Shown here piece by piece: positions 61,684-64,000 of a DNA stretch of 64,000 nt. The stretch lies in the NCBI RefSeq assembly GCF_020524765.1, contig NZ_JAIVLR010000001.1, forward strand, positions 372,001 to 436,000, given 5' to 3'. Positions within the stretch are counted from its first letter, which is position 1, and each line of letters begins with the position of its first letter. This DNA comes from Qipengyuania gaetbuli (lineage in GTDB: Bacteria; Pseudomonadota; Alphaproteobacteria; Sphingomonadales; Sphingomonadaceae). The notes under the pieces were generated by a model. It worked only from the letters and a program-made list of their open reading frames with translations. It ran no database searches and was not told the DNA's origin. The translations under genes and the position numbers were made by a program.

Positions 61684-63099
61684 GTGTCGCAAGCCGAAAT
61701 GATTTCGACCGAACCGGCCACCGGCAAGGAACTGTGGCGCGGCCGGATCGGCAATGTCGAACAGGCCGTCGAAAAGGCGCTGTCGGTCCGCGACAGCTGG
61801 GCGCGCGAACCCGTGGGCCAGCGCATCGAACTCATGCGCCGCTTCGCGAACGAAGTCCGCAAGCAGGCCGAACCCTTTGCCGAACTGATCGCGCGCGAAA
61901 GCGGCAAGCCCCTGTGGGAAGCCAAGACCGAGGTCGAGGCGGTGATTGCCAAGGTCGAAATCTCCAAGACCGCCTATGCCGAGCGGACCGGCCAGAAGAA
62001 GCTCAACAGCGCGCTTCAGGGCACTGCCGCGCTGCGTCACAAGCCCCATGGCGTGATGGCCGTGCTCGGCCCCTACAACTTCCCCGCGCACCTGCCGAAC
62101 GGGCACATCGTCCCGGCGCTGATCGCGGGCAATGTCGTGATCTTCAAGCCGAGCGAGAAAACGCCGGCCGTGGGCGAATTCCTGGTGAAGTGCTTCAACG
62201 CCTCGGGCATTCCCGAAGGCGTGGTGCAGTGCCTCATCGGCGGTCCCGAAGAAGGCAAGGCGCTGGTCGAGCACGCCCATGTCGATGGCGTGCTGTTCAC
62301 CGGCTCCGCGCGCGCAGGCATCGCGATCAATCGCAAGCTCGCCAGCAATCCGGCCAAGATCGTGGCGCTGGAAATGGGCGGCAACAACCCGATCGTCATG
62401 CTCGATACGCCCAAGATCGACGATGCGGCGGCAACGATCATCCAGTCGGCCTTCACCACTGCCGGCCAGCGCTGCACGGCTGCGCGGCGTCTCGTGGTCG
62501 TCGACAGCATGTACGACAAGATCGTCCCGGCGGTTAAGCAGCTGGCGGAAAAGCTGATTGTCGACCAGCCCTTTGCCGATCCCCAGCCTTTCATGGGCTG
62601 CGTCATCGACAACCAGACCGCCGACCTGTTGTCCGAAAGCTTCGTCGCGCTGATCAGCCGCGGCGGCAAGCCGCTGATGCACATGAAGCGGCCGGACGAG
62701 AACCTGCCGTTCCTCTCGCCGTCGATCATCGATGCGACCGAGATGTCCGAGCGCCCCGATATCGAGTTGTTCGGCCCGCTGCTGCAGGTCATCCGCGTGC
62801 CCGATTTCGATGCCGCCATCGCCGAGGCAAACAACACGCGTTACGGCCTCTCAGCCTCGCTGGTCGGGGGCAAGCCGGAAGATTTCGAGCGCTTCTGGTT
62901 CGAAGCGCGCGCGGGTATCCTCAACTGGAACCGCCCGACCAACGGCGCGTCATCCGCAGCGCCCTTCGGCGGCGTGGGCCTGTCGGGCAACCATCGCCCG
63001 GCCGCCTATTACGCGGCCGACTACTGCGCCTATCCGGTGGCGAGTACGGAAATGGACCAGCCGCGCGCCAGCATCGGCGTCGGCCTCAAGGACGGCTGA
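61684..63099 (+). CDS. astD: succinylglutamate-semialdehyde dehydrogenase
   Basis: 471 residues from GTG 61684, preceded by GGAAGGGA. ALDH fold with NAD site GPYNFPAHLPNGHIVPAL, catalytic glutamate in ALEMGGNN and cysteine in AGQRCTAARR; the PYNFPAHLPNG block is typical of AstD. It oxidises N-succinylglutamate 5-semialdehyde in arginine catabolism. The other ast genes are not in the window. 76 bases after selO. Confidence 0.92.
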   Translation: MSQAEMISTEPATGKELWRGRIGNVEQAVEKALSVRDSWAREPVGQRIELMRRFANEVRKQAEPFAELIARESGKPLWEAKTEVEAVIAKVEISKTAYAERTGQKKLNSALQGTAALRHKPHGVMAVLGPYNFPAHLPNGHIVPALIAGNVVIFKPSEKTPAVGEFLVKCFNASGIPEGVVQCLIGGPEEGKALVEHAHVDGVLFTGSARAGIAINRKLASNPAKIVALEMGGNNPIVMLDTPKIDDAAATIIQSAFTTAGQRCTAARRLVVVDSMYDKIVPAVKQLAEKLIVDQPFADPQPFMGCVIDNQTADLLSESFVALISRGGKPLMHMKRPDENLPFLSPSIIDATEMSERPDIELFGPLLQVIRVPDFDAAIAEANNTRYGLSASLVGGKPEDFERFWFEARAGILNWNRPTNGASSAAPFGGVGLSGNHRPAAYYAADYCAYPVASTEMDQPRASIGVGLKDG

Positions 63100-63109
63100 T
63101 AGGTTCGGC

Positions 63110-63835
63110 TCAGCGCTTGCTGGTGACGAGGTCGATTTCGGTGACCTCGCCCGGCAGGTCGCGGGCATAGACCACCATCGCGCTATTGCCCTTGGTGGCG
63201 GACAGCACGTTGTCGCCGCCCTTCACCACGTGTTCCACGCTGTAGCCCGCGTCATTGGCGCGGGTGACGTAGAAGGCCAGCACGTCGTTCTTCGGCACGC
63301 CGGTGCGGAAAGTGACGGCGCGTAGAGCGCAGGAGCGCTCGTCCGTCCCCGCCGCCTCGACCGTGTTGCCGCGCGGATAGACCGGGAATTCGGCCGGCAG
63401 CTTTGCCGCCCAGGACGCGGAATAGCTGACCGCCTCGAAGCAGTTGCCGCCATTGGCGGACTGCATGGCGCGGGCCGCCTTCACCATGGCAGCGGTATCG
63501 GCAGCATCTTCGGACAGGCGGCGCGGCGTGGGCGCTGCATCCATGTTGGCGCTACCCCCGACGAGTTCCGCAGCGCGGGTGCGTGCAGCCTCGATCGCGC
63601 GGGGCGAGGTGTCGATCTTGGGCACGTTCTGGTTGCCGGTGCCCGACAGCGCGGCATTGGCTTCGCTGGTGCCAGCCATGTCGGGATCGGTAGCGAGATT
63701 GTCGCCCAGCGCAGCCTCGCTCGCCGCGTTCATGTCATCGCCGGCCTCGCCCGCATCCTCGCCGTTCTGGCAGGCGGCCAGCAGGGCAATCGGGGCGACG
63801 ACCATGGTGATCGGGGCGAAAGGGCGCAGTTTCAT
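63110..63835 (-). CDS. putative lipoprotein, function unknown
   Basis: 241 residues from ATG 63835; a longer frame to 63940 was rejected because it buries the lipobox (LLAAC, residues ~18-22). A low-complexity acidic/Asn-rich region (~25-70) precedes a globular part with two cysteines (NCFEAV, RSCAL) and FPVYPRGNTVEAAGTDE, ending in beta strands (SVEHVVKGGDNVLSATKGN). I do not recognise the family; it looks like hypothetical lipoproteins of sphingomonads. Converges with astD ten bases away. Confidence 0.8.
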   Translation of the reverse strand: MKLRPFAPITMVVAPIALLAACQNGEDAGEAGDDMNAASEAALGDNLATDPDMAGTSEANAALSGTGNQNVPKIDTSPRAIEAARTRAAELVGGSANMDAAPTPRRLSEDAADTAAMVKAARAMQSANGGNCFEAVSYSASWAAKLPAEFPVYPRGNTVEAAGTDERSCALRAVTFRTGVPKNDVLAFYVTRANDAGYSVEHVVKGGDNVLSATKGNSAMVVYARDLPGEVTEIDLVTSKR

Positions 63836-63947
63836 TTCGGCATCTCCGGCACGTATTTGCCGCCGTAATGGCCGCGCGCGCACCAAAAAGCCATATGCGC
63901 CAGCAGGCTGCGCCATTGCGGGACAGGCAGAGACCGACACGTGAAAT

Positions 63948-63990
63948 GGGCGCCGCCCGCTCCTTCTTTGCGAGGAGGCGGACGGCGCCC
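63948..63990. repeat. long inverted repeat near window end
   Basis: GGGCGCCG (63948-63955) pairs with CGGCGCCC (63983-63990), and the inner CCGC-TCCT and AGGA-GGCGG arms extend the stem with small bulges. No T-run is seen on either strand before the window ends. It could be a terminator of a gene beyond the edge or a REP-like element. Confidence 0.55.
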
Positions 63991-64000
63991 GACACGACCC

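Noticed and set aside
1-64000. CRISPR arrays, insertion sequences, rRNA and tRNA genes
   Set aside because: No regularly spaced repeats, transposase motifs or conserved RNA sequences were recognised anywhere in the window.

Overview
The window looks like chromosomal DNA of a high-GC alphaproteobacterium of the order Sphingomonadales, most likely Erythrobacteraceae (Erythrobacter/Qipengyuania-like). This is inferred from gene content and gene order: tsaB-rimI-mucR-fur-plsC, mutY-dciA-dsbA-smc and rpmF-plsX-fabH-ihfA-merR are blocks typical of alphaproteobacteria, and a plant-type GshA, CobT, a DUF1489 protein and four DUF4402 proteins fit the group. About 66 protein genes are supported. I found no rRNA, tRNA, CRISPR array, insertion sequence or prophage. 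No gene-free stretch exceeds 300 bases; the longest are 40485-40727 (243 bases, leader and likely promoter of rpmF) and 42899-43127 (229 bases, a strong terminator and a possible leader peptide).

Layout. 1-1104: 5' part of an exported M16 protease. 1203-5452: nfu, a RutE-like nitroreductase, tsaB-rimI, mucR, fur/mur and plsC. 5449-10970: LysR regulator, then corC-ybeY-phoH and miaB on the minus strand, split by a small lipoprotein gene. 11041-16618: GNAT acetyltransferase, cyclophilin, MgtE, a lipoprotein, DUF1489 and an exported ankyrin-like/glycine-zipper/PDZ/SHOCT protein. 16731-23983: a compact fimbria-like locus with four small exported DUF4402 proteins, a PapD-like chaperone and a 1321-residue usher-like protein. 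24158-30529: redox and repair genes (FrnE-like DsbA, NudC, serine hydrolase, MutY, DciA, two periplasmic DsbA-like thioredoxins). 30557-37482: smc, a VIT-family transporter, an M24 peptidase and a chromate transporter. 37492-40484: merR, ihfA, fabH, plsX and rpmF on the minus strand. 40728-45248: accessory stretch with MAPEG, glyoxalase-II-like, two unknown proteins, a secreted Hcp-like protein, and a LexA-like S24 repressor facing two small genes across a set of TCCTA/TAGGA repeats. 45249-63835: 2-hydroxyacid dehydrogenase, cysS, nitroreductase, cobT, transaldolase-like aldolase, ubiA, rsmE, gshA, a monooxygenase-fold protein, an ICMT-like membrane methyltransferase, bamB with a YfgM-like partner, a glycosyltransferase, a hydrolase, selO, astD and a lipoprotein.

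The most interesting system is the DUF4402/chaperone/usher locus. It has the parts of an alternative chaperone-usher fimbria, but the usher-like protein begins with an uncleaved-looking membrane anchor followed by roughly 420 proline/alanine/glutamate-rich residues, a layout like TonB and unlike known ushers. A dyad just upstream of the likely major subunit and hairpins on either side of that gene suggest unequal expression. The second point of interest is the S24 repressor module with its operator-like repeats beside the orphan secreted Hcp-like gene. Functions are assigned by family motifs read from the translations; no database search was run.
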